Shown: in pieces, positions 1 through 9,028 of the stretch
Layout: each line of letters starts with the position of its first letter
How positions within the stretch are numbered: the stretch's first letter is position 1
Source of the DNA: Litchfieldia stipae
GTDB taxonomy: Bacteria > Bacillota > Bacilli > Bacillales > Bacillaceae_L
Length of the DNA stretch: 64,000 bases
Direction: 5' to 3'
Assembly: GCF_014837155.1 (NCBI RefSeq)
Contig: NZ_JACYHA010000005.1
Location: 1 to 64,000 of the forward strand
Program-made: the position numbers and the translations under genes
Notes under the pieces: generated by a model
Database searches by the model: none
The model's input: the letters and a program-made list of their open reading frames with translations, nothing else
What the model was told of the DNA's origin: nothing

Positions 1-138
1 TAAATTTCCAAATGGATGGGGCCACCTTTGATTGGGTATTTACTTTTTTGCCTCTAAACAGGGAAGGTGAGTAAACTGAAAATTATGACACTATTTATGC
101 AACACTAGTGATAATATCTAAATCTATTTCTAGCATTC

Positions 139-558
139 TTATTTAACAATAAGAACGGGACAGTCCACTCTTTTTACTACCTTATGACTCACGCTACCTA
201 ATACCATTTCTTGCAAAGAGTTTAAACCCCGACTACCTATAACGACCAAATCGACTTTTTCTTCATTAGCATATTCAATAATTGTCGGACCAGGATATCC
301 ATGTAATATTTTAAGCTCATAGTCTATATTTTTCGATTTTATTTTTTCCTCTACAGGATAGAGTCTTTTGCGACGTGAGTATGCCAATTCTTCTTTTCCT
401 TGCGAATGAAGTATCTCATTCTTGGATTTTGAAAAATCAGCAACATATACGACTTCAATTTTACATTTTGGAATTAAAGAAGCAATTTTCACTGCTTCTT
501 CAGTTGCCCGAATTGAATTCTCAGATCCATCTACAGCCAATAATATTCTTCTGTACAT
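139..558 (-). CDS. Universal stress protein, UspA family
   Basis: A 139-residue single-domain Usp protein. The start MYRRILLAVDGS is the usual Usp N-terminus (beta strand 1 with Asp, then the loop), and it is preceded by GGAGG 7 bases upstream; an in-frame start seven codons earlier has no such site. Near the C-terminus the ATP-binding signature is visible as IGSRGLNSL followed by VLGSVSHKV and CPVLIVK (G-x2-G-x9-G-S pattern), so it probably belongs to the nucleotide-binding subgroup. It lies 21 bases downstream of a SulP transporter gene on the same strand and is probably co-transcribed; SulP-Usp pairs are a common arrangement. It sits in the accessory region to the left of the broken radC, so it is probably cargo of the Tn554-like element. 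The precise physiological role cannot be told from sequence. Confidence 0.88.
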   Translation of the reverse strand: MYRRILLAVDGSENSIRATEEAVKIASLIPKCKIEVVYVADFSKSKNEILHSQGKEELAYSRRKRLYPVEEKIKSKNIDYELKILHGYPGPTIIEYANEEKVDLVVIGSRGLNSLQEMVLGSVSHKVVKRVDCPVLIVK

Positions 559-579
559 TTTTCTACCTCCAAATTTCAT

Positions 580-2043
580 TTAATGTGACGCCTGTTTTGA
601 ATTCACATTATTATAAATAGCTAGCTTATCTAAGATTCTTTTGCTGGATGAATCTAACCCTATGATGGTAACAGTATTGTTTTTCTCACGATATTTAATA
701 ACAGTTTTATCTACAGCACCTACAGCAGAATCATCCCAAATATGTGCATTTGAAAAATCAATTATTATATCTTTATTCTCAACGCTAAAGTCAAATGACT
801 TTAAAAAGTCTTCAACCGAGGCGAAAAATAGTTGGCCTTCTACTTCAAAAATTATTTTGCTATTTTTGTAATTGCTTCTCACTTTCAAACTTGAGATTTT
901 AGCGACAAAGAAAATGGCACTTAGAATGACACCTGCAATAACTCCTTTTGATAAGTCATGGGTTGCCACAACGATACCAACGGTTATTAACATAACAGCA
1001 GCATCCGTTTTTGGTGCTTTTCTAAGATAGGTAAATGAAGACCAATCAAATGTACCAATTGAAACCATAATCATAATTCCTACAAGAACAGGCATTGGTA
1101 TTTGTACGACTAAATCACCTAATACAATGATTAAAAATATTAAAAACAAACCTGCGATCAAGCTGGATAATCTACCACGTCCACCAGATTTCACATTTAT
1201 AACGGATTGTCCAATCATTGCACATCCTGCCATTCCACCAAAGAAACCTGTAATGATGTTCGCAATACCTTGTCCTCTTGATTCTTTGTTTTTATCGCTC
1301 TCTGTATCTGTCATATCATCTACGATGGAAGCAGTTAGTAATGACTCTAATAATCCGACAATCGCTAATGCGAAAGAAAAGGGAAATACTATTGCTAAAG
1401 TTTCAAACGTAAATGGAACGTTTGGTATGAAAAACTCTGGCAGTGTTCTTGTAATGGCTCCTAAATCACCTACTGTCCGCAAATCAAAGTTTGTATAAAG
1501 AGCAACTGCTGTCAAGGCAACAATTGCAATTAATGGGGCCGGAACAATCTTGATGAATCTCGGGAGTATATATACTATTACTAAAGTGACTGCTACAAAC
1601 ACATACGTCATATTAGAGATTCCAATAAAATGGGGTACTTGAGCCATAAAAATTAAGATCGCTAACGCATTTACAAAACCAATCATGACTGCTCTAGGTA
1701 TGAATTTCATTACTTTGGCTACTTTAAAAATGCCAAACAGCACTTGGATTACACCAGTTAAAACCGTTGCTACTAATAGATAATCAAGGCCATGTTCCTT
1801 TACTAATGGAACCATTAGCAATGCCATTGCACCTGTTGCAGCTGAAATCATTCCAGGACGTCCACCAACAAAGGCTATGATAACGGCAATACAAAAGGAA
1901 GCATACAATCCTACCATAGGATCGACTCCTGCAATAATGGAGAATGCAATTGCTTCAGGAATTAATGCTAACGCAACAACAATTCCAGCAAGGATATCCC
2001 CTCTTACATTTGAAAACCATTCTTTTCTAATTTTTTCTACCAC
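580..2043 (-). CDS. SulP family anion transporter with STAS domain
   Basis: An integral membrane protein of 487 residues. Residues about 1-380 are rich in hydrophobic helices and carry the SulP start pattern ([20 protein letters not shown]) and the conserved [15 protein letters not shown] stretch. Residues about 395-480 form a STAS domain ([15 protein letters not shown], then [15 protein letters not shown]). Family members move sulfate, bicarbonate or other anions, usually with Na+ or H+; the substrate cannot be decided here. The start is GTG (read as Met) with AGAGGTG about ten bases upstream. The Usp gene follows on the same strand. The gene diverges from the recombinase-like gene at 2225 and is part of the accessory DNA, probably Tn554-like cargo. 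BicA-like bicarbonate uptake is a possible alternative to sulfate. Confidence 0.9.
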   Translation of the reverse strand: MVEKIRKEWFSNVRGDILAGIVVALALIPEAIAFSIIAGVDPMVGLYASFCIAVIIAFVGGRPGMISAATGAMALLMVPLVKEHGLDYLLVATVLTGVIQVLFGIFKVAKVMKFIPRAVMIGFVNALAILIFMAQVPHFIGISNMTYVFVAVTLVIVYILPRFIKIVPAPLIAIVALTAVALYTNFDLRTVGDLGAITRTLPEFFIPNVPFTFETLAIVFPFSFALAIVGLLESLLTASIVDDMTDTESDKNKESRGQGIANIITGFFGGMAGCAMIGQSVINVKSGGRGRLSSLIAGLFLIFLIIVLGDLVVQIPMPVLVGIMIMVSIGTFDWSSFTYLRKAPKTDAAVMLITVGIVVATHDLSKGVIAGVILSAIFFVAKISSLKVRSNYKNSKIIFEVEGQLFFASVEDFLKSFDFSVENKDIIIDFSNAHIWDDSAVGAVDKTVIKYREKNNTVTIIGLDSSSKRILDKLAIYNNVNSKQASH

Positions 2044-2151
2044 TTAAGTCTACACCTCTTCTACATAAAATTTTATGGCTTTTAACTCTCATAAAAGCCG
2101 GGTTCGAATAGAATAAAGTCAGTTTATCACTTATCGTCCCAAAATGGAACC

Positions 2152-2188
2152 TTTTCGGAACGAAAAATGATGAAACTTATGCTATGAT
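2152..2188 (+). promoter_or_regulatory. Probable promoter and operator of the recombinase-like gene
   Basis: An extended -10 box TGC-TATGAT (2180-2188) lies 36 bases before the ATG at 2225; a good -35 is not visible. A perfect inverted repeat TTTTCG-gaa-CGAAAA covers 2152-2166, at the place of the -35 region. This is a fitting site for a regulator in the 180-bp gap between the divergent sulP and recombinase-like genes. Its function is inferred from position only. Confidence 0.35.
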
Positions 2189-2224
2189 ATAGGCAAACTT
2201 CTTTATATTTAAGGGGTGTCTAAT

Positions 2225-2737
2225 ATGTTAATCGGTTATATGAGACCTAATGATGATGATTTAACTTGTGATATACAAATAACGGAATTAAGAAAATTAA
2301 AATGCGAAAAAATAATCGCAGAGGAATACTCTTCCGCAAAGAAAAGAACGCAACTGAAAAGCATGATTGATAACCTCAAACCGGGGGACAAAGTAATAAT
2401 CGCAAAACTCTATTCACTGGCAGATTCAACACGTCATCTAGTGGAGCTATTGCAAGCGATTGAAGAAAAAGGAGCTTGTATCCAATCGATTAAGGAAGGA
2501 ATCGATACAAGTAATGGAAGTAGGTATCAATTTAGCCATATCGTGAAGCATCTTGTCGAATTTCAAAGCGATGTAATCAGTGAAAAGACTAAAAAGGGGG
2601 TACGTAATGCACAGAAAAAAGGCGTTACTACAGGACGTCCAAGAAAACCTGATGAAAATGTACAGCAAGCAATTATCATGTATGAAAGTAAAAAATACAG
2701 TTTAGCTGAAATAGGGGTACGACCGAGATACATGTAA
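2225..2737 (+). pseudogene. Serine-recombinase-like protein lacking catalytic residues, 5' part, interrupted by Tn3-family element
   Basis: The reading frame resembles small resolvase/invertase proteins but lacks key active-site residues. The RVS motif that carries the nucleophilic serine is RPN (YMRPNDDD), and the region aligning with SRLGR in the transposon's own resolvase is YSLAD, losing both arginines. The C-terminal linker (TTGRPRKPDEN) and the start of the helix-turn-helix are kept, so the protein may have been a DNA-binding regulator rather than a recombinase. The ATG at 2225 has AAGGGG upstream; the GTG at 2216 lies within that site. Native coding stops at 2713, where the transposon repeat begins, and the frame then runs into the repeat to a stop at 2737. 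The missing 17 codons are at 15850-15903; joined, they give a continuous 180-residue protein. Confidence 0.85.
2709..2713. repeat. Target-site duplication, left copy (AAATA)
   Basis: AAATA directly precedes the left inverted repeat and the same five bases directly follow the right one (15845-15849). Five bases is the usual Tn3-family duplication. Removing the element plus one copy restores the recombinase-like reading frame exactly. Confidence 0.92.
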
Positions 2738-2780
2738 AAAAGGGTCATAGTATGGTATTGTTTACCATTTATAACCCTTT
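2714..2780 (+). repeat. Left terminal inverted repeat of the Tn3-family element
   Basis: It begins GGGGTACGACCGAGATAC. It matches the reverse complement of 15778-15844 over about 67 bases with scattered differences, including a shared GTAAAAAAGGGTCATAG block and a shared AACCCTTT block. This is longer than the 38-bp repeats of many Tn3 elements. Confidence 0.92.
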
Positions 2781-2803
2781 CTTGCTCTTTACTTTCTTAT
2801 ATA

Positions 2804-5752
2804 CTATACAGGAATATCTCCCTCGATTGGTTGTGGAATATTTTCTAAATCGATCATATAGTCTCCGAAACGTTTTATATGCCTAGTCAGATAAGGGCTA
2901 AGCATGACAATATCTTCTTTTGAAAATACATAGCCTTCTTTAGAAAGTTCCCACAAAATAAGTGTTATATCACATACATTTTGGAATATTACTGCGTTGG
3001 CAACTAAATCATTATATTTAATTCGCTTTTCTTGTTCTTCTGGATCATTTTCTGAAATGATCCCATCGCCACCAAAAAATAGCCATTTGGAAAAGCCGTT
3101 ATATGCTTCGACTTTGTTTGTACTAGCACCAATTTGCTCTCTTAGTTTTATATCAGAAATATATTTAAGCAAAAATACAGTTCTTACAATCCTTCCTAAT
3201 TCCCTAAAAGCTTGATATAATCGGTTTTTTCTACTATAGTTACTTAGTTTTCTAAGTAGTGTAGAGGGTAATATTTTACCAGCTTTTATAGAAAGAACCA
3301 CTTGGAGCAGATCTTGCCAGTGTGTTTCAATTAGGTCCCAGTCAACGGTATCACTAAACAACTGATCAATGTGGTGATATTTTGTGTCCTTATCAGCCCT
3401 GTAAAATTTTAAATCCTTCCAATTTCGAATACGAGGCATTAAATTAATCCCCAATAAATGTGCAAGTGCAAAAACAGGCGTTGATTGACCTTGCGTATCA
3501 GCATGTAACGTATCGGGCTGAATGTCTGATTTATTTTTCAGCAAACCATCAATAATATAAACTGCTTCCCAAACTCCACATGGAATGAAGTGACTAAAGA
3601 GTGCAATATAAGTATCTGAAACATGATGATATGCAATCCCCCCATAACCTCCGTATCGAATGTGGTATTCAGAGATTAAGTTTTCTTCGTAGAGATCAAA
3701 TTTTGTTCCATCTGCAGCAGCCGTTTTTCCATCACCCCATAGTCTAGGCAAACTAAATTGATTGTATTGATTTAAAATATTACGAATAGCTTCGTCTATT
3801 TTAGATGCATTAATATGTCGCCGATTTACAAATGAAATCATGTGTGGGGTTACTGCTTTTTTCATGTGCTTAGAAGTCTGTGTTGGTCCTAAATTACATC
3901 CGTATCCAAAAGAAGTAATGATATAACGTTCCATTGCATTTTCAAGCTTAGGATCTGAACCAGATAATGGTCCAAAATGCCGTGTCCAATTTGTCCAATG
4001 TTCTACATTACAAAGAATATCTAAGACATTTCGTTCAGGTAACCGTTGAGAAATAACTACCTCTAACGCCTTACTTGTCTGAGGTTGTTCTTTTCTCATT
4101 ATTTTTCTCAACGTTGGTTCTCCATTTTCATTAATGATTACCTGGCCGTTATCAGGGTAGTTTAAATCTACTTTTTGTGCAGTATCTCCTAGCCAGAGCT
4201 TTAATTGTTGAACAAAATCCCCTGAATTTGAAGAAAAGCCAAGTTCCTTACAGTATTCATCTACCATAGGTTTACACTCATCCCAAGAAAGGAGCTGTTC
4301 ACGGTAATCAGCAAAATTCTCTGATCCTTTTACACAAAGGTCTCCCGTTTTTAAATCGCTTGCAAGATAGGAAAAAATACAGATTTCAAGGTGTTTACGA
4401 TGGATTAAGTTATTTTCTTTAGGTACATAAATCGTTTTTTTCCACTGTTCACTAGCAAATGAAAGATCCAAATCTATTTGTAGATTTTCAATTTTTCGGT
4501 TCTCATTATCACGTAAAAATTGTAAAGCTTCTAAAAGTGATTGATCCTGTGTGGTTGAATTAATTTCAATCATACTAATCAATCTAAAAAGAGTTTTCCT
4601 GTGGCTTTTATAGAACTTCCATAAAAGAGGAAGGTAGTTATTGCCATTATATGATGAAATTGATTCACAATCTTCTTTTAATGCGTCGATACCACCTCTT
4701 CTCCCTAATAACTCCCTTATTTTCTGACCAGTCAAGGTATCGTTCTCATTTATACTTGTGGCATTTAAGACTTCCGCCAAAACAGATATAAGATTTTCAG
4801 TTTTTGATCTATGTTTTTCTCGAAGAAGTTCTAGCTCCTCTTTGCCTTTGTTATGTATTGTTCTGACTCTTTTGAGAAACATCTCTACCAAACTATCTAT
4901 AGCTGAAATTTTTGAGCGATAAATCATACAAAGTAGCAGCATATATCTTTTAGCTAAATTAAAGTCTTTTAATTCTGATGCATCAAGCGCTTTTGCTTCT
5001 AAAGCGAAGTGTTTAATTTTTAAATTTGGAATATCCTCTAGTAAGCTATCAATTTCTTCTATAAAATCAGTTAACAGAAGTAACCTATTTTGTATTTCTT
5101 TCATATGCGAAAGTGTTGCGCTTTTTGGAATTTCTTTTAATAAGTTATATTCAGAAGTCCGATTATCATTTTTAGTAACTAGTAATTGATCTAATTTTCG
5201 CTCAATTTCAGGAGTCAATTTTGAAAATACTGAATTAAATAACTGGTGATTCACTAATGTTCTTATACGACGAGCCAATCGATCTAATGTACTAAAAGCA
5301 GGTAATTCACACCTTTCTTTTATTAATATTTCAATGGATACGTTGATAAGATCGGCTGGATTGTCCATTACCTGTGTAGCCTTATAAATTGAAGTAGTTG
5401 CAATATGTAAGGCTTCTTTTCCATAAGGACGTACATTGAGGTAATCTCTAATTGCTTTTTGATGTCGGTAAATTGATTTACTATTGTAATTCGGTTCAAC
5501 ACTAGCAGAGAGATTCAAACAGGTCCGAATATGAATCATGATCTCTACAGGAATATCTTTCGGTCGAGGAAAGTAACCAAGTCGTTGGAAAGACTTTAAC
5601 ATAACTAATAGACTTAGAACTGAAACAGGTCCTCTAGCAACTTTATGCGCAAATTGGTTTTCTTCAGGTGTAGGGGAGTAAACATCACGAAGTTCTTTTG
5701 AAGTAGGACGTTTTTTAAATCTTGGATAAGCCGTACGTTCTATAGATGCCAA
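2804..5752 (-). CDS. tnpA: Tn3-family DDE transposase TnpA
   Basis: About 982 residues, the normal size for this family. It catalyses replicative transposition by binding the terminal repeats and forming a cointegrate. The C-terminal catalytic domain shows all three acidic residues: Asp in AADGTKFDL, Asp in HADTQGQSTPVF, and Glu in GASTNKVEAYNGFSKW. The N-terminus ASIERTAYPRF is typical of Tn3-family transposases. The start chosen is TTG at 5752, which has GGAG eight bases upstream and puts the family N-terminus at residue 2; a longer in-frame TTG start at 5770 is possible. No frameshift or stop was seen, so it appears intact. The stop lies 24 bases inside the left inverted repeat, the usual Tn3 layout. 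The resolvase gene is upstream on the same strand. Confidence 0.95.
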   Translation of the reverse strand: MASIERTAYPRFKKRPTSKELRDVYSPTPEENQFAHKVARGPVSVLSLLVMLKSFQRLGYFPRPKDIPVEIMIHIRTCLNLSASVEPNYNSKSIYRHQKAIRDYLNVRPYGKEALHIATTSIYKATQVMDNPADLINVSIEILIKERCELPAFSTLDRLARRIRTLVNHQLFNSVFSKLTPEIERKLDQLLVTKNDNRTSEYNLLKEIPKSATLSHMKEIQNRLLLLTDFIEEIDSLLEDIPNLKIKHFALEAKALDASELKDFNLAKRYMLLLCMIYRSKISAIDSLVEMFLKRVRTIHNKGKEELELLREKHRSKTENLISVLAEVLNATSINENDTLTGQKIRELLGRRGGIDALKEDCESISSYNGNNYLPLLWKFYKSHRKTLFRLISMIEINSTTQDQSLLEALQFLRDNENRKIENLQIDLDLSFASEQWKKTIYVPKENNLIHRKHLEICIFSYLASDLKTGDLCVKGSENFADYREQLLSWDECKPMVDEYCKELGFSSNSGDFVQQLKLWLGDTAQKVDLNYPDNGQVIINENGEPTLRKIMRKEQPQTSKALEVVISQRLPERNVLDILCNVEHWTNWTRHFGPLSGSDPKLENAMERYIITSFGYGCNLGPTQTSKHMKKAVTPHMISFVNRRHINASKIDEAIRNILNQYNQFSLPRLWGDGKTAAADGTKFDLYEENLISEYHIRYGGYGGIAYHHVSDTYIALFSHFIPCGVWEAVYIIDGLLKNKSDIQPDTLHADTQGQSTPVFALAHLLGINLMPRIRNWKDLKFYRADKDTKYHHIDQLFSDTVDWDLIETHWQDLLQVVLSIKAGKILPSTLLRKLSNYSRKNRLYQAFRELGRIVRTVFLLKYISDIKLREQIGASTNKVEAYNGFSKWLFFGGDGIISENDPEEQEKRIKYNDLVANAVIFQNVCDITLILWELSKEGYVFSKEDIVMLSPYLTRHIKRFGDYMIDLENIPQPIEGDIPV

Positions 5753-5841
5753 ATTACCAACTCCATTCAAATTAAGTTGGGGGTGGTGACAGAGTAGCTG
5801 CCCTAGTCCGTCACATAATTCCCTAAAAATATAAGAGATTA

Positions 5842-6408
5842 TTAATTTGCTTCTACTAGTTTTCTTTTATTAATCGCTCGATATAATGATCCCTGTGAAA
5901 GTCCTGTACCTTCTACAATTTCTTTTACCGAGTATTCTTTACTGTCATACATCCTCAAGGCTATTTCAATTTTCCCTTGATCCACTTTAGGCCTTCCTAG
6001 TTTTTTTCCTCTTCTTTTACTCGCTTCTAACCCTTCTTTAACTCTTTCTACAATTAAATTTCTTTCTAACTCTGCGATGACACACATCATTTGAAACATG
6101 GCTTTTCCCGTTGATGTTCTTGTATCCATGTTCTCCTTAATAGAAACGAACTTTACACCAGTATCCTCGAATTGCTGAATAATAGAAAGAATATCAAGTG
6201 TTTTTCTCCCTAAGCGTGAAATACTTTCTACTACAACGGTATCACCTTTCCTTATTACATCTAGCAATGAGTTAAGTCCATCTCTATCCTTTGTAGTCCC
6301 AGTAAATTTCTCTTGAACCATTTTTTCACAGCCGTACTCAGAAAGTAATATAATTTGTCGGTCTAAATTTTGGTCAACTGTCGAAACTCGAGCATAACCG
6401 ATTATCAT
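5842..6408 (-). CDS. tnpR: Serine resolvase of the Tn3-family element
   Basis: A 188-residue resolvase/invertase that should resolve transposition cointegrates at res. The catalytic Ser is in YARVSTVDQN near the N-terminus, the arginines in SISRLGRKT, and the helix E region in AELERNLIVERVKEG. GKKLGRPK leads to a C-terminal helix-turn-helix with KEIVEGTGLSQGSLYRAI. AGGAGG lies ten bases before the ATG. It is transcribed away from the probable res region (6409-6612), toward tnpA. It is similar in design to the recombinase-like gene that the transposon has interrupted, but unlike that protein it keeps the catalytic residues. Confidence 0.93.
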   Translation of the reverse strand: MIIGYARVSTVDQNLDRQIILLSEYGCEKMVQEKFTGTTKDRDGLNSLLDVIRKGDTVVVESISRLGRKTLDILSIIQQFEDTGVKFVSIKENMDTRTSTGKAMFQMMCVIAELERNLIVERVKEGLEASKRRGKKLGRPKVDQGKIEIALRMYDSKEYSVKEIVEGTGLSQGSLYRAINKRKLVEAN

Positions 6409-6612
6409 AAAGAAGCCTCCTGCACAATTTAATAATCTAATTGTACAAGAGACATCATTTTTGTAAAAGTATTTGGTAAAACTTTTGGTAATTATTTTTG
6501 GTAACCTATAAAATTAGTAAAATCAAGCATCAGTATTTCTCATAAATATTGTTACAAAAAATATGGTTTTTGGTAACAATCTTTTTATTAATACAAAACC
6601 AATCAGATATAA
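6409..6612. promoter_or_regulatory. Probable res (resolution) site between tnpR and cargo
   Basis: A 204-bp AT-rich gap just upstream of the resolvase gene, where res is expected. An inverted repeat TGCACAAT ... ATTGTACA (6421-6447) has the form of a resolvase-binding subsite. TTTGGTAA occurs four times (6472, 6484, 6497, 6569), and GTTAC ... GGTAAC form inverted arms at 6551-6576. Subsite assignment is inference. Confidence 0.5.
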
Positions 6613-7950
6613 TTATTTTGATAAACGCTCCATGAGAGTAGCTTTTTCTGCTTCAAAACCAGGTTTGTCAAGTAAAGCAAACATATTCTTCTTGTATGCT
6701 TCGACTCCAGGCTGGTCAAATGGGTTAACTCCTAATAGATGGCCACTAATCCCACATGCCTTCTCAAAAAAGTAAACCATCTCACCGTAAGTGTATTCAT
6801 TCATTTCATCCAGTTCAATCACGAGATTAGGTACTTCTCCATCTATATGGGCCATAAGGGTACCCTGAAATGCACTTTTGTTGACTTCATCCATCGTCTT
6901 ACCTGCCAGGAAGTTTAATCCATCAATATTTTCTGGATCCTCCTGAATAGTCACTTCAATTCGAGGTTTCTTAATCTGTAAAACCGTTTCTAAAAGGTTT
7001 CGTCGACCTTCTTGTACATATTGCCCCATGGAATGCAAATCCGTTGAAAAATCAACGGAAGCAGGGAATAGCCCCTTTTGATCTTTTCCTTCACTTTCCC
7101 CAAACAGCTGCTTCCACCATTCCGATACGTAGTGAAGGGAGGGCTCATAGTTAACAAGCACTTCAATTGCTTTTCCCTTATTGTAGAGTACATTTCGGAC
7201 CGCAGCATACTGATAGCTCTCATTTGTCAATAAATCAGGATTGTTGTATTTACGGGCTGCTGCTGCTGCCCCTTCCATCATATGATCAATATCAAGTCCT
7301 GCTACGGCAATTGGTAAGAGACCAACTGCTGTTAGCACAGAATACCTTCCACCTACATCATCCGGAATAACAAACGTTTCATATCCTTCTTTGTCCGCGA
7401 GCTTTTTTAATACGCCTTTTTCCTGATCAGTAGTGGCAAAAATACGTTTTCTCGCCTCTTCTTTTCCGTATTTTTTCTCCATATAGTCACGAAAAATACG
7501 GAAAGCAAGGGCTGGCTCTGTCGTTGTTCCTGATTTGGAAATGACGTTAACAGAGATATCTTTCCCCTCTAATAGTTCAAATAAATGAGATATATAAGTA
7601 GAACTGATATTGTGACCGGCAAAATACACTTTTGTCTTATCGTTCATTTGGTTATGAAAGCTATGGGACAAAGCTTCTATAGCTGATCTTGCACCCAAAT
7701 ACGAACCACCAATACCAATTACAACCATTGCGTCTGAATGTTTCTTGATTCTTTCAGCAGCTTGTTTAATTCTTTCAAATTCACTCTTATCATAGTTTAG
7801 TGGCAAATCGACCCAACCAAGATAATCAGAGCCGGGGCCTGTTTTTTCATGTAGCATTTTATGAGCCACTTTTACAAATTCACTTAGATTATCTACTTCA
7901 CTCTTTTTCATAAATGCTAATGCATTGGAGTAATCAAACGAAATAGTCAT
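6613..7950 (-). CDS. pgi: Glucose-6-phosphate isomerase
   Basis: A 445-residue protein, close to the usual Bacillus length. It interconverts fructose 6-phosphate and glucose 6-phosphate. Visible family features are [14 protein letters not shown] near residue 75, the phosphate-binding [32 protein letters not shown], the catalytic Glu region [10 protein letters not shown], His in [12 protein letters not shown], and the C-terminal Lys in [15 protein letters not shown] precedes the ATG. Its start overlaps the stop of a 32-codon alcohol-dehydrogenase remnant (ATGA overlap), so it may be translationally coupled to it. In the transposon it probably links the hxlB product (fructose 6-phosphate) to zwf, so that formaldehyde carbon can cycle. 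It is presumably an additional copy to the host's own isomerase gene, which is not in this window. Confidence 0.96.
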   Translation of the reverse strand: MTISFDYSNALAFMKKSEVDNLSEFVKVAHKMLHEKTGPGSDYLGWVDLPLNYDKSEFERIKQAAERIKKHSDAMVVIGIGGSYLGARSAIEALSHSFHNQMNDKTKVYFAGHNISSTYISHLFELLEGKDISVNVISKSGTTTEPALAFRIFRDYMEKKYGKEEARKRIFATTDQEKGVLKKLADKEGYETFVIPDDVGGRYSVLTAVGLLPIAVAGLDIDHMMEGAAAAARKYNNPDLLTNESYQYAAVRNVLYNKGKAIEVLVNYEPSLHYVSEWWKQLFGESEGKDQKGLFPASVDFSTDLHSMGQYVQEGRRNLLETVLQIKKPRIEVTIQEDPENIDGLNFLAGKTMDEVNKSAFQGTLMAHIDGEVPNLVIELDEMNEYTYGEMVYFFEKACGISGHLLGVNPFDQPGVEAYKKNMFALLDKPGFEAEKATLMERLSK

Positions 7951-8045
7951 ACATTACTTCCCCTTTCAATCAAATTTAGCTTAGCTGCTTCAATCGGAGA
8001 TCCTTCTCCGTAAAAAAGATCTCTCGGCATAGTAAAACGTTTCAT
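7947..8045 (-). pseudogene. Remnant of an iron-containing alcohol dehydrogenase N-terminus
   Basis: A 32-codon open frame with a good ribosome site (AAGGAG before the ATG). Its first half, MKRFTMPRDLFYGEGS, matches the usual start of iron-containing alcohol dehydrogenases. The next residues, PIEAAK, resemble the internal GGGSPIDAAK motif of the same family. This suggests an internal deletion joining two Gly-Ser sites and loss of the rest of the gene; that is inference from memory of the family. The frame ends in an ATGA overlap with pgi. Such dehydrogenases act on methanol, formaldehyde or other alcohols, which would fit the cassette. As it stands it cannot be an enzyme, but it may serve as a short leader for pgi translation. 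Confidence 0.55.
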
Positions 8046-8190
8046 GTTAGTGCATTCTCCTTTTCTACAGTATATAAGGGAAGTTTTTAAAAACACATTT
8101 AAACTCCCCCTTTTCAATTTTGAAAAATCCTTAGTGGGACCGTGTAATTATCAATAGCGTACATTAAAAGACAGTTAGTATTAAGAAAAC

Positions 8191-8682
8191 TCAATGGTCC
8201 CTCTCTACATCGGCACTTAGTATGTCTTCTGTTTTGATTTCAAGTAATATTTCCAAGAATCTTATCGTTCCTAATACTTTTCGAGTGTCTCCCTCATTTT
8301 GAACATTCTCCATTTTCTTTTGTTGGATCAGTTCACTTATTACTTGCTTGAAAGCATTGGTTTTTATAAGCCATTCTCCAACCAGTAGCTTAGTTGAGTC
8401 TCTCTCGTGTTCGGTTTTGACAGCAAATAAACTTTCGGTATCTGTCTCTCTTAACGTGATTGAATTAAAATCTTCGCTCATTTGAATCCGAAAATAATTC
8501 CTTTCACTATCATAATATTTTCCGTCCCTTAGAAGAAAATACTCTATCCCTAATACTATTTCATAAAAGGGCTCATTATCTGATGGAGAATGGAGTTCTT
8601 TTACTTCGATATTCTTCACCATGTCTAAATAGGTTTCTAAACCATATTGTGTGTTAATGATTTTTGCATCCAATACGTTCAT
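8191..8682 (-). CDS. Hypothetical protein in the formaldehyde cassette
   Basis: A 163-residue soluble, acidic protein that I do not recognise. It starts at the ATG at 8682 with GAGGTG seven bases upstream; the longer frame would start at TTG with no proper site. No signal peptide, membrane segment or metal-binding cluster is seen. The N-terminal half reads as alternating beta strands (YEIVLGIEYFLLRDGKYYD, then FRIQMSEDFNSITLRET), and the C-terminal half looks helical (KQVISELIQQKKME, then IRFLEILLEIKTEDIL). It lies between gnd and pgi on the same strand, separated from gnd by a GC-rich repeat. A role linked to formaldehyde is possible from context only. Confidence 0.65.
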   Translation of the reverse strand: MNVLDAKIINTQYGLETYLDMVKNIEVKELHSPSDNEPFYEIVLGIEYFLLRDGKYYDSERNYFRIQMSEDFNSITLRETDTESLFAVKTEHERDSTKLLVGEWLIKTNAFKQVISELIQQKKMENVQNEGDTRKVLGTIRFLEILLEIKTEDILSADVERDH

Positions 8683-8714
8683 GATGTCACACCTCAATAT
8701 TGTTTTATTTTTTT

Positions 8715-8925
8715 GGCTCTGTTAAACTTGTCTGTTGGCTCCAGGTGCTCGCTTTCCGCGGGCGAGCCGGGAGCCTCCTCGGCGCTGTGCGGCTGCGGGG
8801 TCTCCCTTGTCATGTTTTTCCCGCAGGACGTTGAATCATCATCCGTGAATAGGCACCGCACGAGAAAATGTGAATGCATTTTCGAGGAGTCTCGCTCCTT
8901 CCGCTTCAATCAACATAGTTAGCAC
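8715..8925. repeat. GC-rich interspersed repeat, divergent copy inside the transposon
   Basis: A GC-rich island in AT-rich DNA, with GCTTTCCGCGGGCGAG, GAGCCTCCTCGGCGC, TGCGGGGTCTC and CCCGCAGGA blocks. It shares the GAGCCTCCTCG and GGGGTCTC cores with the copies at 45379-45501 and 51377-51498 but is longer and more diverged. No protein is supported in any frame. It separates gnd from the unknown gene. Confidence 0.6.
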
Positions 8926-9028
8926 TATCAACGACTTAAGTAAATCTACCAATTTTTGGGATATACCAAACTAAAAATCCAATGAATTTCCGGCTCATTT
9001 TAACGAAAGACATATACAGCAGATGACT

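Noticed and set aside
1-138. radC 3' remnant or transposon end at the left edge
   Set aside because: No frame matches the RadC C-terminus; the element must end further left.
2447-2748. Minus-strand frames under the recombinase-like gene
   Set aside because: They are complements of the real gene and run through the transposon end.
8046-8190. Possible third HxlR operator before the ADH remnant and pgi
   Set aside because: Only a short TATACTG piece matches; the AAAGTGC and TAACATAC blocks are missing, so it is not better than chance in AT-rich DNA.
8694-8922. Open frames of 71-91 codons on both strands across the GC-rich repeat
   Set aside because: They arise from the GC-rich repeat, have no ribosome site and differ between repeat copies.
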